A stretch of 64,000 nt of DNA, taken from Reticulitermes lucifugus. Lineage: Eukaryota > Arthropoda > Insecta > Blattodea > Rhinotermitidae. Under the pieces are notes generated by a model, which saw nothing but the letters and a program-made list of their open reading frames with translations, had not been told where the DNA came from and ran no database searches. The position numbers and the translations under genes are program-made. The stretch covers positions 20,434 to 84,433 of the forward strand of contig JAKCWW010000683.1 of assembly GCA_026260175.1 (NCBI GenBank), in the 5' to 3' direction. Below, piece by piece: positions 10,573 through 22,855 of this stretch (position 1 is its first letter; every line of letters starts with the position of its first letter).

Positions 10573-12174
10573 CAATAGTGCTTCTCAAATGCTGGACCGG
10601 CCTATCATTGACATTCGTAAAATTTTTTTGTGCACTGTTTATAAAGACTAAAGATTATGAACATAAAGTATTAGGATTGCAAAAGTTTCCTTGGTTGGCG
10701 TTGGACGACTTGGACCTGCAAATGGTACAATTTTTAGAAGATTCCGTTTGGACGGCTACATTTAACAAGTTGAGGACATAACTGTAAACGTTGGAACATA
10801 TTCCAAGATCAGGATATAATGGAATTTTAAGTGTCAATCTCCTTTCCTACATTGACAGTATCGGCGCTGGCATTGTTGTCATTCTCTGGATTAAGATTGT
10901 CTTGTGAAGTTGTTCGTAATAATGAAATATATCACATCAGACGAAAGAAACCGCCTTACAGATGGAAAGAGTGCTGATTGTGTCGCTCTCAATACAACGT
11001 ATAAGCATGGAACTGGAAAAATGTGCAAAATTACACAGCATCGTCTCACTTAAGTCCGTCAGCCTACAAGTTGACTGCTGGAAGCTTAAATGTTGTCTGG
11101 CGCCTCTTGAGATTGGTAAGTAACGTAGGTAAAAATTTGGAACCAGGTACAAACTTTTTGACCCCGCATGTTCTGGGTCACAGGTAGCCAATTTAAACAA
11201 TGAGCTAGTGGCGCTTTTATGCAATTAAATCTACAACACGTCTTCACGGTGTTATATATAGGAATAACGTTTTTAATGAAACCGTATCAGACACAACGTA
11301 TGTAGAAGTGCATTAAACACACGCAAAAATTGTCCACTGTGAGACGAAGCGGATGAGTAATAACATCTCGCAGGCTGTTAAACTTCCCTTCACTGTACCT
11401 CTCACTGCGCGGACTGTCTGTTATCTTTAGCTAAGTACAAATTGAATGTACAGTAAGAAGACTGCTTTTGCGTATCCGCAAGTTGTGTACCTAAAACACT
11501 AAACAGTTTGCAATTAAAACTGAAACTGCAGGTTTACATTAAGGTTATCTTGCGACATCCACTTTATTCACATCGATCCAGTGTGGCCATTGGATACTTT
11601 GCGAGAATTTAAAATGGAATTTTCGTCCACTTTCTGGCATTATATTCAAAATATGTGGGTAAAATATTTGGGCATAGCATTAAATACACATCTCAATAAC
11701 ATTTACGACTCTTATTTCAAAAACCTTTTAATGAGAATATGTAGTGAATACCGGAAAATATAATTTCTGGCACTGCATTGTGATAAACGTAATGCGATAG
11801 CTTTGATACAATAGTTTTTATCTGTCACAGACAATTAAGTATTCAAGCTCACAACAAGATAAGTTTCATGAACTTAGTCCCAAAATTGGAGTAGATTCTT
11901 TTTGAACAGCCGGTGCCTAGTGATACCCACGACATTTACCTCTGTGGCTTCCTGAACTGAATCGTGACCAGAGACTCAGGTTCAAGTGCTTAAAGAGGCG
12001 GTGTAATCTTTGATTCAGATGCAGCCAAAACCACTTCTCAGCGCCGGGCTTATTCGCCGATCACGACCGCACTGAAATATATTATCTCACGGTCTCATGT
12101 GAGAATGACTCTATATCATGTCTATTAACGACTGATAACATTCAGAATTGCATAATAAGGAGCTGCATGACACG
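10573..12174. other. No recognised feature
   Basis: ORFs at 10578-10781 (+), 10937-11224 (-) and 11581-11763 (+) are unassigned. The last contains VKYLGIALN, which resembles the KYLG segment of LINE reverse transcriptases, but the context does not support a call. Confidence 0.35.
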
Positions 12175-12490
12175 AATCCTTGTCAAATTTTATTACGAAT
12201 CAAACCAAGGAGGACGAAATATGCGGGTCATATGGCACGTATGGGAGAGAACAGAAATCGTACAGAATTTTGGTAAGAAACCCCAAAGGGAAGAGAACAC
12301 TTGGAAGATCTCGGAATGGATGGGAAAATAATATTAAAATGGACTTTACAGAAAGATAAAGGAATAATGTGGACTGCATTATCAGGCTCAGAACAGGAAA
12401 GACTGGCGGGCTGTTGTGAACACGGCAGTCAAATATCGGGTTGCATAAAAAGCAGGAAACAGTTTCTCAAGAGGCATTTTGCTCTATTGC
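12175..12490 (+). pseudogene. LINE reverse transcriptase C-terminal fragment
   Basis: Plus-strand frames give YAGHMARMGENRN, then a basic segment corresponding to the KPEGKRPLERPRRRW part of this LINE type, then WRAVVNTAVKYRVA followed by KAGN. This is the well-known C-terminal tail downstream of the RT domain in a LINE family common in insects. Frame changes occur near 12275 and 12380. The RT catalytic part is absent, as expected for a 5'-truncated or eroded insertion. Fragments of what looks like the same family, in opposite orientation, are at 32760-32885 and 40620-41010. Confidence 0.7.
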
Positions 12491-13985
12491 CTTAATTACT
12501 TAACATTATATTGCTACATTTTACATTAAAATTTAATGGTGTTCACGATGGTATTAAGAAAATAATATGTCAAAATTCGAGATGCAGTGATTAGCTCTAC
12601 TGTTTTGTAACTGGTTGTTCGACTTCCAATCGAATACTCACGGCTTTTCTCAGTTCCTACCAATCCATCTTTCACAACAAAACTGTCATTAGCCGTCGTA
12701 TAAGTAGTGTAAGCACTAAATAAAGCACTTCAAATCTACCAAGTAGAGAAACGGAGACACAATAAATTCACAGACGCTTCCCGAAGCTCTGAAGATGTAG
12801 GTGTGACTATCCACTGCAAAAATACGACACTGCAAAGAGTAACTAATTGCAATCAAATTTCAGAATCGGCACAAACAAAAGAAGACAGCTGAAGAATAAG
12901 GAGAAGAACACTGGAGAACTTACTATGTCCGTTAACTCTCTCGTTCTGGAAAGGCACGCTTTGTAGTTTGGAAAATGGATAAGAAATTGTGGGAGTAACC
13001 TGCTTCTTCCATTTTCAGGATAGAAGAAGAAGACAGGAGGTTGCACAAAAATTTTAGTAGCCATCGAACAAACGACACGACGTCACACTCAAACGGACCG
13101 TAATCTTGGTACTCACAGCCGTGACAAGATGAAAACACAAAATAACCTGTTTGTGAAACAATGTTACATAAAATTATTCTGCGAATTTCATAAAGCACAG
13201 ACATAACATTCACTATTAATCATCCAGCACGTCATTTAGCAGCCTAAAACAGGACGTAGCACGTTCACAGTTACGATACAACTGCTCAGAGGCTGCGCGT
13301 CTGGTAATACATAGAAAAAGGAGTCACATGAATTTTACGTGCTGCAAAATATCGGTAGCACTGCCGGTGACAGCTGCAATAAGAATGGAAAATTCTTGTC
13401 ATTAAAATGCTAGTGAAACAGTAATAAGGGCTTATATCACATAACGCGAGCAAGGATCATACTTACTTCGGTTTATACTGGGTTCTTAGTGTGTCTGGCA
13501 AATATCGTTTGTTAGTTCCTGCCAGCCAGCTTATCACATTGAACTTAGTCACTTATCCCGCGCTATAGTAAAAAAGGTACTACTCGTATGTTTGTGGTGG
13601 CCGACTGGAAAATCGTGTGTGTCTGTAAGGATCATATGCCATATACAAATCTTACAAGAAGTTTCTTACTGCGTCCAGATGAAAGTTTCCTAATCCTCCT
13701 TTTCAAAAACCTATAACAATTCACAGTAAGTAAAAAGTTTTCAATCAACAAGGTCCATTCTAGACAAGAAAGTCACATAAAAGACGCTGATAACAGAAAC
13801 AAGAGAAGCAATGTATGTGGAAGGTAATATTGAGGCGCTTCCGCGTAACCAATGTTGCAGTGAAAAAGCAATAAATATTAAATATTAAGAGATTGTGCCG
13901 GTATTCTTGCCTTAGCAATCCCGCATGCAAATCACATCTTTTCTGCTCAGCATTATATTGTCATTTGTGACCTGTCTGGCTATAC
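12491..13985. other. No recognised feature
   Basis: Two overlapping minus-strand ORFs (12843-13064, 12932-13213) are in different frames and look like chance. No repeat or motif was recognised. Confidence 0.4.
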
Positions 13986-13989
13986 TATG

Positions 13990-14343
13990 TTTTTCCTCAT
14001 TATCTCATAAACGGCACGATTTTCGGAAAAAAAATTATTGAACATAAAATGCGCGTTTTGATTTTCTCAACTAATTGATCTGAAACATTTCTCATTCTAA
14101 GAAGAATTGAGCGAGAGACTATCATAAATGTGCATAGATCTTCACGTAAAGTACCCGTTAGTCTTGTCAGATTTTAAACAAATTTGAATTTTTTCGACAA
14201 ATTTTGGAAACATTCTCAACTACCAAATCTAAAAATTCCGTCCAGTGGGAGCCGAGTTGTTACATACGGACAGACGGAAAGACGGACAGACATTACGAAG
14301 GTAATAATCGCTTTTTGCAATTTTACAAACGCGCCTATAAACT
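13990..14343 (+). repeat. R1 interspersed repeat with GACAGACA tract
   Basis: This stretch is clearly homologous to the reverse complement of 42466-42812. Shared landmarks in order are CATAAACGGCAC, TTATTGAACATAAAAT, CTGAAACATTTCTCATTCTA, ATCATAAATGT, GTACCCGTTA, CTTGTCAGATTTTAA, CGTCCAGTGGGAGC, a GGACAGACGG/GACAGACA tract and AACGCGCCTATAAA. Similarity runs for about 350 bp. No coding potential was recognised. It ends exactly where the mariner remnant begins. Confidence 0.8.
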
Positions 14344-14344
14344 A

Positions 14345-15115
14345 GACGAAATTCGTGCTAAATTGGAGACATTCCAAGAAAATCGTTGATTCGACCTGCA
14401 CAGCAAAAGTGGTTCTGCAACACCAGAACCAGTTGCAAAATAGCTTCTCCTTTTACCACACTTCCATATAAGTCAACTGTGGTTCACAAACTCTGTGACA
14501 CTGATCGAGAAGCAAGAATGAACTTTGTAAACGAGTGCCTTCTTGCCGTGTGTGATGGAGCAATACTCACCACAGACGTTCTCTTTAACGATGAAGCTTT
14601 GTTTCATCTCAGTGGGTACGGCACTGTCAGTATAACAAGTATTGGTCAGCATAATATCTCATGTTCATCCACAATGTGACTTTACATGGCGTTAGGTTGG
14701 ATTGGAACCAATTTTTTCTGAGACCATAAATAAGCACCGATATATTACACACATTCCGACATGATTTTTGAACATCTCCTATTTCGACAGAACCTATTCC
14801 TTTTTCAGCAAGGCAGCGCATCGGCTCGCTTGGCAAATAATTCTCTGTCTTATTTAGAACGTGATTTTGGTGACAGAATAATTAACAGGGGATTGTGGCT
14901 TCCTCGTTCACCAGGTCTGAAACCGTGCGAATTTTCCTTTGGGGTATGTTAAAAGATAGTGTATAGTAAAAATCGTCGCACTAAAGATGGTCTGAAAAAA
15001 GACATTCAGAGTGTAATTTCTTCAGTGTCACTAGCAGAACTTCGACGTCAACTGAACAACATGACGAGAGTTTCCGAGCCGAAGAAACTCTTTTTCAGAA
15101 CCTTTATAAATACGA
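14345..15115 (+). pseudogene. mariner-like DDE transposase remnant
   Basis: Three consecutive frame segments line up with a mariner/Tc1-superfamily transposase. The first has ARMNFVNECL and LFNDEALFHLSGY, the family's (S/N)DEAWFHLSGY with the first catalytic Asp. The second has FLFQQGSASARLANN, the FQQDGATAH motif with the second Asp lost, then FGDRIINRGLWLPRSPG, the GLWPPRSPDLNPCD motif. The third has AELRRQLNNM near the C-terminus. The helix-turn-helix N-terminus is mostly gone. At least two frameshifts and loss of a catalytic Asp make it dead. No terminal inverted repeats were recognised. Confidence 0.8.
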
Positions 15116-15204
15116 CGATTAAGCCCTATTATTGGCAAGAAATTTCCATAATCATAAGTACAATATAATAAGTATAAACACAACAATGTATTTATCATAC
15201 AAAA

Positions 15205-15250
15205 TCAGCTACATGTTTCGGCTAATATATAGCCATCATCAAGCTGTCAA
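15205..15250 (-). other. Hammerhead-like motif, one core change
   Basis: The minus strand reads CAGC (stem I), TTGATGA (core; first base T instead of C), T, GGCTA-TATAT-TAGCC (stem II), GAAA, ACATGT (self-complementary), A, GCTG (stem I partner). All helices are intact, but the changed C3 should prevent catalysis. It lies 90 bp after the mariner remnant. Confidence 0.5.
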
Positions 15251-18200
15251 AAAAAAAAATTCACAGTTGCACGGGTTTGAGATCTCGAACCTTACAGGTA
15301 TATTGTTATATAAAAATACGTAATGTAGATATGCAGCCTTAAAAATTAAATTGAAGAAATTTGTAAAATTATGATTGTGTAAAGTTTCAAAACGGAAAAA
15401 TTAAATATAATAATAACAATAATAAGTTTAAATATTAAAAACTTCGTGACACTGACAGGTCATAAACACGCCCAAACGTTAGTACGAAATATTGCTTGTG
15501 AGTTAGCAGTTTCAAATATTGCAAAATGCGAAGATATGAGGTTATATCCGAAAAATAGCGGGTTCTTATTTTATCTAACAACTACCGTTTTCACTAGGTA
15601 GTCGGTTCAGTCATACGACAGGAAGTGGCAAAGGATAGATGCCACATAAAATAATTGCCTAATAATAGGTCTACAACTTTTTCAAATTATGACCTGTGAA
15701 CATGTTTGTAACAGTGAACGGCCCAAACTAGTTCACCGCAAGGGAGGCGGCGCTGCCTTCCGGTTAGTCATACACGGCGGCACGATCAGTTGTTTTTCGC
15801 TCGTAGTGGACTGGCGTTGAGAAGAAGGCTACCGAACAAAATGTGTTCATAATCGAATTATACGCTACAAATTCATCCTATAGCAAATGACGCTGTAAAT
15901 TTAACAGGTAATTCCCCGGTGTTGATGTACCTACAGAGTCGATGATAGAGAGATTAGTAAAAAACATTTCATAAGTAAGGGATCAGTGCTCGACATACAC
16001 GAGAATAGAAGACGAAGTGTATCGACAAAAGAGAAATTAGTTGAAAGTGAGTTTCTCTCAGAAAAATTCCAAAGAAATCATTGACACGTTTAGCTACACA
16101 ATCTGGCGCTTCACACAGCAACGCGACTCCTGAAATTGTGACCACATAAAGTAATTGTTCTTCAGAGACTCACAAATCCTATTAGCCCAGAGTTGTTATG
16201 TTAGTGACGAAGTGGATGTTTCGTCCACCATTTCAAAATCTTCAGCAAGGTGAGAAAGTTGTCTGTAAGCAGCAAGACCTCACTTCGAATATTTTTGTGA
16301 TTTCATGTGAGGATAATCAATGCAATATCGAGTAGTGGCAATAAATCCTCACAGCACAAGCCTGCACTTTTCTGCGGAGGTGGGGAACGGACTGAAAGTC
16401 TCCATGAAACAATCTCCGTCAAGACAGTCGGTGTAGTGGCCGATATTCGAAATTGGCACCTCCCGACCACAAGTCGTAAGCGTTACTACTTCATCCACCT
16501 CATACGGTCGGACTCGCTGACAAATCACAGCTTCCGACACACTCACAGCATCGATACCCGGATTTGTGATGAAACTGAAGTATCAACAATCTTGCCATAT
16601 TATGGACTGAAGAAATGACGGCGTTCATGGCTTCCCCATCTCTGCCTGCTCTTATATTCCCGTCCAGTCCTCTGTGGGCAATGTCAACACGTCCACGCGC
16701 CTGTCGCTAGCGAAGCTTAACACGTATCACTACCAACAATCGCGAATTGTTAGATCACTGAAACGGCATGCAAGCCACTCCTGCATTTACTAACCAAACC
16801 CAAAATAGTATTATACAGGTTAGTTGTGGACGGTAAGAGGGATGCGTGCAACACTCTGTAGCTCCATATAACGGTCAGTGTAATTGTTGCGTACACACGC
16901 TAATTGACACTGTAAGTCGTGGCTATAACGTTTTCTTAAGTTAAATTTGGGGCAAAACAACACAAATTCACAATTACGCAAACGTTCTTTGTGTTATCTC
17001 CACGCGCGCCATCCTCAACTCTACATTACTCTCACTTCAGTGGGCCCAATGCTACCAACAAGGAAAATAATTGGCTAGAGTGGTCCACGACACTAACAGA
17101 CAGCAAACACAAAAACATTTATTACAGAATTAAACCAACGTAATGGACAAATAATTGTTATACAAAACAGATTCAGAGATCCGTAGCCCAAGTTAGTTCT
17201 CAGCTGCTTCCACTCTCTGTTATATAAACATAAACAATTAAACTTGCATGTCGTTGTAATAATGTAATATCAAAATCGATTATTATAACCTACCTTACCA
17301 ACGACCATGCAATAACTCTGTTCCAAGCTCCTTTTACCGGAACGTAACTTGAATATTCAGGCCAGGACAAAATTTGTAAAATGTTCATTGAAGAATTTAC
17401 GGAAGCAGAGTGAAGCTTCTAGCGTGGTGCAAAACGTATGACAACAGATGGTTAGGTGGTGGGGGTTCAGGTATGACGGGTAAAGGCGCTGAGGGAGGTC
17501 ACAGAGTGTACCGTCACAAACTCAATCAGCACGTCACAGGTATGGACGTAGGGAGACCTAGCTGGAAGCGAAAGCATAACTGCTCGAATGAGATGGGTAG
17601 TGGGTCATCGTAAGGCAGTGGTTCTCATAGGGTGTGCCGCGAAATTTTTGTTATATCATTGCAAATAAAAGAAAATTTATAAACATCTTTCTTTAAAATA
17701 AATTTTACTTACACATACGTAGTATGGAGTAAGTATATTATTCGCAAAATAATCATCCTCCGCATCTCGCATGCGCGAGTTTCCGATTCCCCGTAATGTT
17801 GCCACTTAAACGTTCAGTGCGACGAGTTTTCTCGCGGCAAAGAGAACAGTGAACAGCAATGTTGAAACCCACTGATGTAATCGATTTCTTTCTGCGTCCT
17901 CGATATATGCAGCTGTCACTCAGCAGGGAAGGCACCGAAAACTAACGTCACAAATTTCGAAGTACCCGTTTCGAATACCGGCGGGTTGATAACATATCAT
18001 CCTTGGAGGAGACTGCGATGTAAGTGTTGGCATTTCGACCTACTCCAGACTGGCTGCCCTGTGAGCTCACCTGAACAAGTCGATAATCCGTAGCTAATTG
18101 TTTATAATTCGGACAGTGCAGTCACGTGTAGCAGAAAGGCTCTGGGATTGTGTGTGGGAGGTATGTGGCTCACATGTCAGCCAAAATATCGGTTACCTCT

Positions 18201-18330
18201 ACTAAGGCTTCCCTTATTTTCTTTTCTCATCCCTCAGACTTAAGTCAGATACCTGGATATTGTGCAGTATCTTCTGGGATCAATTGCGTAGCATACTTAA
18301 AGGAGTAAAAACCTTTAAAACATCTTTGTT
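15251..18330. other. No recognised gene
   Basis: Three kilobases with only short unassigned ORFs (largest 16307-16618 +, 103 codons). On the minus strand at about 16215-16250, CTGAAGA followed by GGACGAAACATCC recalls the hammerhead-like layout, but no stem II can be drawn. At 17623 the string CAGTGGTTCTCATAGGG resembles a hAT terminal repeat, with no partner found. Confidence 0.35.
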
Positions 18331-18335
18331 TGTAG

Positions 18336-18388
18336 TATTTATTGCAACATGTTTCAACCCTAAAGGGTTATTATCAGGCTAAATACTT
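18336..18388 (-). other. Hammerhead-like motif near Penelope remnant
   Basis: The minus strand reads TATTTA-GC (stem I), CTGATAA (core; G8 changed to A), T, AACCC-TTTA-GGGTT (stem II), GAAA, ACATGT, T, GC-AA-TAAATA (stem I partner with a two-base bulge). Helices are good but the changed core base should inactivate it. It is on the same strand as the Penelope-like remnant at 19664-20480 and 1.3 kb downstream of it, which is where a terminal-repeat ribozyme would be expected. Confidence 0.5.
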
Positions 18389-18420
18389 ATTAAAACACAT
18401 AAAAGGCTACATCATTGCTT

Positions 18421-19640
18421 TTACCAAACTGAGATGTCAGTATTTGCCCCACTGTTATATCCTTGATCCCGGCAATTACTGATGTGAAGGCCAAATTCTT
18501 TTCTTGCAGCGAGGAAAGAATCTGACAGCTCCTTTCCACTTTGGTCCTGAACCGGAATAAAGTAAATAAAATGATCGGTCACATTAATTTCCTCAGTGTT
18601 CATGACAACGTATCGGAGCACAAGTAGCATTTGCTCCTGGTGACTCAGGTCAATAATAACCGAAAGATACTTAGCCATTTTTACCTCTATACAAATGTCT
18701 TCTTCACATGGAACACCATAATTTAGATTAAGAAATGGTCATGGATTTCTTCGGATGTGATGAGTCTTACATGCTCTTGCATTGTGCGATCAAATTTGGT
18801 TAACATTTCCGTTAAACCCAGAGACTTACCACTGCCTTTTTCATAGAGCCTTGCACTATTTCCGCGAAATTCTAGAAAATGCTCAGGTAGATACTGCACC
18901 ACCGTAATTACGCACGTCAGGAAACCTCGCCAATATTTCTCCTTTTTGTTTATCTTTTTCAACGTACATTCATCTACAGTGTAATATTTTGACAATTTAA
19001 TCTTTGCTTCGATACATTAAGTCGAATTTAAAATGTATTCATTTGATATTTCGTGTGGTCTCGTCCTTGCCCTGAGGTTTCTTAAAATCACTGCTGCCTT
19101 CCTTTGCACGTTTGCCTGCTATTTCTGAGCCGTGTAATTTGCAGTAGAAGCAAAAAAAAACGACTTCAGCTTTTTTAGAGCAAATTAAACAATATTTGAA
19201 TACTCAGGCCTTTCGGCAATTTTCGCGTACACAATTCTTCAGAAAAGTCATTACTTAATCTCTGTAAAGGGCCTCTTTCAATTAACAAGTCAAGATCCTT
19301 ATAGTTTAAGACATCTGGCCAACTGGCGGGATCAGAACTGTCGGTGTCAACATCAGGACAAACGGCGTCGATCTTGACAGGAGAAATGTTTGCTTCACAC
19401 GCTCTGTTTCTACCTTCCTGAGAAGTAGCACAGTTCTTCACTTCTTTTTCTTTTTCTTCTTCTTCATCAAACGAAGCACTTTACATCACTACTGATTTTT
19501 AATGTACCTTTAAAATTTTTCAAAATGCCTTCTCTTTCCCTTTCCTTATGTCTTTTTTTCAGCTCCTGAGCTATACTTTCGCCATTTGTTTCTGTCTCTA
19601 AGCCACGGTTACGATACAACTAAAAGTAAAATTATTATGA
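18421..19640 (-). pseudogene. hAT transposase remnant (ZMYM1/DUF4371-like), N-terminal half
   Basis: Read 5' to 3' on the minus strand: a Lys/Glu-rich coiled stretch (AQELKKRHKERER), DPASWPDVL, a C-x2-C finger remnant (FCFYCKL), KINKKEKYWRGFL, LEFRGN, GLTEMLTKFDRTMQEHVR, then the start of the catalytic region with LSVIIDLSHQEQM and CRDQGYNSGAN. Order matches ZMYM1-like hAT proteins with a TTF-type finger and DUF4371. The protein is split into at least three frames and ends abruptly at 18421, so the C-terminal half is missing. It is flanked by a Penelope-like ORF on one side and a hammerhead-like motif on the other. Confidence 0.8.
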
Positions 19641-19663
19641 ATTTTTGACGTAACAGCTCACTT

Positions 19664-20480
19664 TCAGTATTTCAGTGCTGCGTAGGCTGACTGTGGGTCA
19701 TTCTTCCTGATGTATCTCGTGTGTTCTAAATACCTTTGTTTTAGATATCTTCCTGTCTGACCTACATATGAACAGTCACATGTGGTACATGTTAACTTAT
19801 AAATGCCACTTTTCATGTATTGATCTATTGTGTTGTCTGTCCTGACTTTCAGGTAATTATGTATTGTATTGGTATTACGGAATGCAATGTTTATGTCTAT
19901 TCTTAAACAAGTTAGTAATTAGTCTGACGGAAGGGTGATAGTATGTAAACGTAATCCATTTTTGGGTGCTTTTGGTGTAGTACTCTGCGATACGTGGATG
20001 TTCATTTTTTGTTGTATAGATTGGTTTAGCTTCTGAATGATCTTATCCGGGAAATTATTGGTTTCAGCTATGTATTGAATGTTGTTCCATTCTTTTTGTT
20101 TTCGTAATTTTGATAGGGGTAGTGAATTCATACGTGTAAGGTAATATCTGTGTGCTGCCAATTTGTGTTCCATAGGGTGATTTGATAGGAAGTTGATTGT
20201 TGTGTCTGTAGTCGTTGGCTTTCTATATATATCAATTTCTATTGTAGATTCTTTCCTTATGATAAGTAAATCTAGGAAGTTAATTTGGTTATTAATTTAG
20301 TACGCTGGTTTAAAAACAATGTCGTTATGTATATTATTCATATTTTCAGTCAGATGATCTGGGTCAATTACGGTGTTATCAGATATAATAAAAATGTCGT
20401 CTACGTATACGTATACTAGCAATTAGGGTATTTTTGTAGTTTCGTAACGAAATACTGTGCTGTGTGCGGAAGGGTTCATT
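19664..20480 (-). pseudogene. Penelope-like retroelement: RT end plus GIY-YIG endonuclease
   Basis: The minus strand first shows the RT active-site motif YVDDIFIISDN (YVDD at 20396-20407), then NFLDLLIIRKES and IDIYRKPTTTDTTINFLSNHP, then the 84-codon ORF 19919-20173 (HPMEHKLAAHRYYLTRMNSL). After a short gap comes the endonuclease: SGIYKLTCTTC at about 19778-19810, then SYVGQTGRY and YLEHTRYI, ending with a stop at 19664. A YVDD RT followed by a GIY-YIG nuclease with a C-x2-C insert defines Penelope-like elements, which prime reverse transcription differently from LINEs. Several stops and frame changes are present, and the 5' half of the RT is missing. Confidence 0.88.
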
Positions 20481-22049
20481 GGTCCTCGAGCCTGTAAACT
20501 TTCTGCTTTCTGTCTTTCTCAACGTCTTTACCATTTTTCAGTTATACTTTATACGTCTGGGGCATTTAAGAAGATGGCGTAAATAAACTTTTCCTACCAC
20601 GTATGCCAATGCGCGACGCCCCTCGAAGCGCGGGGCCCGGGGCTGCCATCCCGCTCACCCACCCTGTGGACGGCACTGTCAACGAGGACGCTGTCTATCA
20701 TATGTGTTTTCCGCAATTATCAGTCCCTCCGGGCAAGCATAGGGATAGTACCTGGAAGAGGCAACGACCGAATGCTTCCAAATCCTTTCCAGTTTGTTTA
20801 ATCACCAAGCAACCATAATAGGCCTAAATAATATAGTTACTGAGATACTGGCAGCGTTGATGATGATAATGATGATGGTAATCACAATTATGCTGGTGGT
20901 GGTGGTGATGGCGGCGGTGGCGGTGGTGGTGGCGGCGGTAGTGGAGGTGGTGGTCGTGGTGATGAGGATGATGATAAGGTTACCAGAGACGGTTCAATAA
21001 ATTATGGGGAAGGTCACACACACCACAGCACCAGCATTACCTTACCCAATGTTGCGAAAATGTTCTAGCATTATTACATAACGATCTTCGCTACACGTCA
21101 GTTGTCATATACGCTGACGATGTTGCATAAACCTATTCCTCTTCGAAATGTTGCAAACTATGCTGTTGATTCAGACATGGGATAAATCAAAGAAAATTCT
21201 CTCACAAATACATTTCACAAGCCACTAGAGGGTACGGAAATGCATTTTCATTGAGACATTAATTATATTAGCTAGAATGAAATTAAAAGGTGTCGTTACA
21301 AGATGTTACAAGGCATGAATGACTAAATGACATGTATGTAATTCACAGTATTTGCAAGGTATCAGCGTTGTATGAAATAAGACATTAAGCTGAACGTCTC
21401 ACAGGTAAGTTCAGAAATATTTTTACCACTCCCCTCATTTGCAGATTATTAACTACTGGGCCCCAAATCTACATACTCTGCATAAGAGGACTTGTACACA
21501 ATTTTTGCACTTTGTCATTAGTTCAGTGCAAAGTCACACAATTAAAATATGCGCTAACGTATTTCGTCCATTCAAATTTCTTGTTATTATTCAGTGATTA
21601 GTACTTTTATGTTCGCATTACGTTCCGCTTAACATTGGTACAATCTTGACATACCAAGTTCAACAACGCTGGCAATACTGACAGACAAACTTGCAATCAA
21701 TGTTTTAACTGAAAGTAGCACTTGACTATATTTATTTCCAACCCCAAACCTAGTTATTCTGATCTGCTTTAAAAAACACACACACACAAAAGACAACTTA
21801 GAACCTATATACAGTGACTCCATACACTTATTACAAGGCATGAAGTTAGTAAACAACTGCAGAATTTAAAGTTACAGGAAATCTGTTCTATCAAGATAGG
21901 CAGAATTCTGGCAATGTAGCATTCTTTATAAGTTGCAAATTCTTTTCAGGCTAGCTATCTAGTTATCTTAGACACGTGCACACTTGATTTTTTTAGTTCT
22001 AATTGTCTATTGCTGTACTTGTAATTGTAATGCCAACTTTTTTTCCCAG
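20481..22049. other. No recognised gene; contains a microsatellite
   Basis: A GC-rich patch at about 20600-20700 gives a 71-codon ORF of no known type. A short (CA)n-like run lies at 21774-21789. Apart from the triplet repeat at 20859-20977, nothing was recognised. Confidence 0.4.
20859..20977 (+). repeat. GAT/GGT/GGC triplet microsatellite
   Basis: About 120 bp of imperfect trinucleotide repeats moving from GATGAT through GGTGGT and GGCGGC back to GATGAT. The in-frame reading gives runs of Met/Val/Ala, an artefact of the repeat rather than a protein. Interruptions suggest an old or slowly changing tract. Confidence 0.95.
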
Positions 22050-22160
22050 TGGCGCAAGAGCTCCTATTGGGCCAGGACCTCCTCATTATCCAGGCTTCAC
22101 GATCACTCAGACACACCACACTCGGTAGGACTCATCTGGACGAGTGATCATTCCGACTCA
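22050..22160 (-). mobile_element. SINE-B 3' part, tail type 2
   Basis: The minus strand gives ATCACTCGTCCAGATGAGTC, CCTACCGAGTGTGGTGTGTC and a diverged version of the GGAGGCCTAGGCCC tail. The tRNA-like head is missing. The similarity to the tails at 6348 and 60735 is partial. Confidence 0.65.
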
Positions 22161-22397
22161 GAAATGCCAACATTCCGTTATGTAAACGAAATCCGAATGT
22201 GGCCAATCAATTCTGTTCCCGCCGTTTGTCTGCCTTCTAATCCTCACATCCAGCAACCACCAATAGATACAGAACTAAACCCTTGAGACTATGCTTACAT
22301 GGACGGACAAGTAACAGATGTTTAAAGTCGCGCAGTTGTGTTTAATGAAGTAAAGACGCATCGGGGGAAAGTAAGACTTGTTCACTTACCACGCTGT

Positions 22398-22426
22398 GTG
22401 AGTGAGTGAGTGTGCGTGTGTGTGTC
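22398..22426 (+). repeat. GTGA / GT microsatellite
   Basis: GTGAGTGAGTGAGTGTGCGTGTGTGTGT, a compound short tandem repeat of about 28 bp. Confidence 0.9.
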
Positions 22427-22855
22427 ACGATTTTGTCTTCCTGTCCTTACAGCAAATGTTCACATCTCGCGGCAAGAAGGCTGCCGTTACTGGGTGACTT
22501 TCGGTTTATATACCGACTGCTGTCCAACTGTCTACATCAGCGATGAGCAAAATGCTTCCCGCGGGCAGCATGCGACCCTTCTCACATTGCAACGCGGCCC
22601 GCAATCTAATTCCAGAAACACGAAACAAAGGTATGTAGTTCGACGAATAAGTGTTTTATCCGTATTCGTACAAAAATATTATAATAAACAGTAACATGAA
22701 TAAACAAGTGCAAAAGAAAAGACAAATTGAATGGAAATGAAATTATTTATATGTGCTCACTTCATTTTACTCGGGACGTATTATGAAAGAAACACAAGTA
22801 AGGACTTATTATGTAAGATTAGTTTCAAAATTTCTACGATTAATTCCAAATAAGT

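Noticed and set aside
11581-11763. LINE RT fragment from VKYLGIALN
   Set aside because: One short segment only; no neighbouring RT motif in any frame.
16215-16250. Eighth hammerhead-like motif (CTGAAGA...CGAAAC, minus strand)
   Set aside because: Core words are present but the intervening bases cannot form stem II.
17623-17645. hAT terminal repeat CAGTGGTTCTCA
   Set aside because: No matching inverted end within several kilobases and no transposase nearby on a consistent strand.
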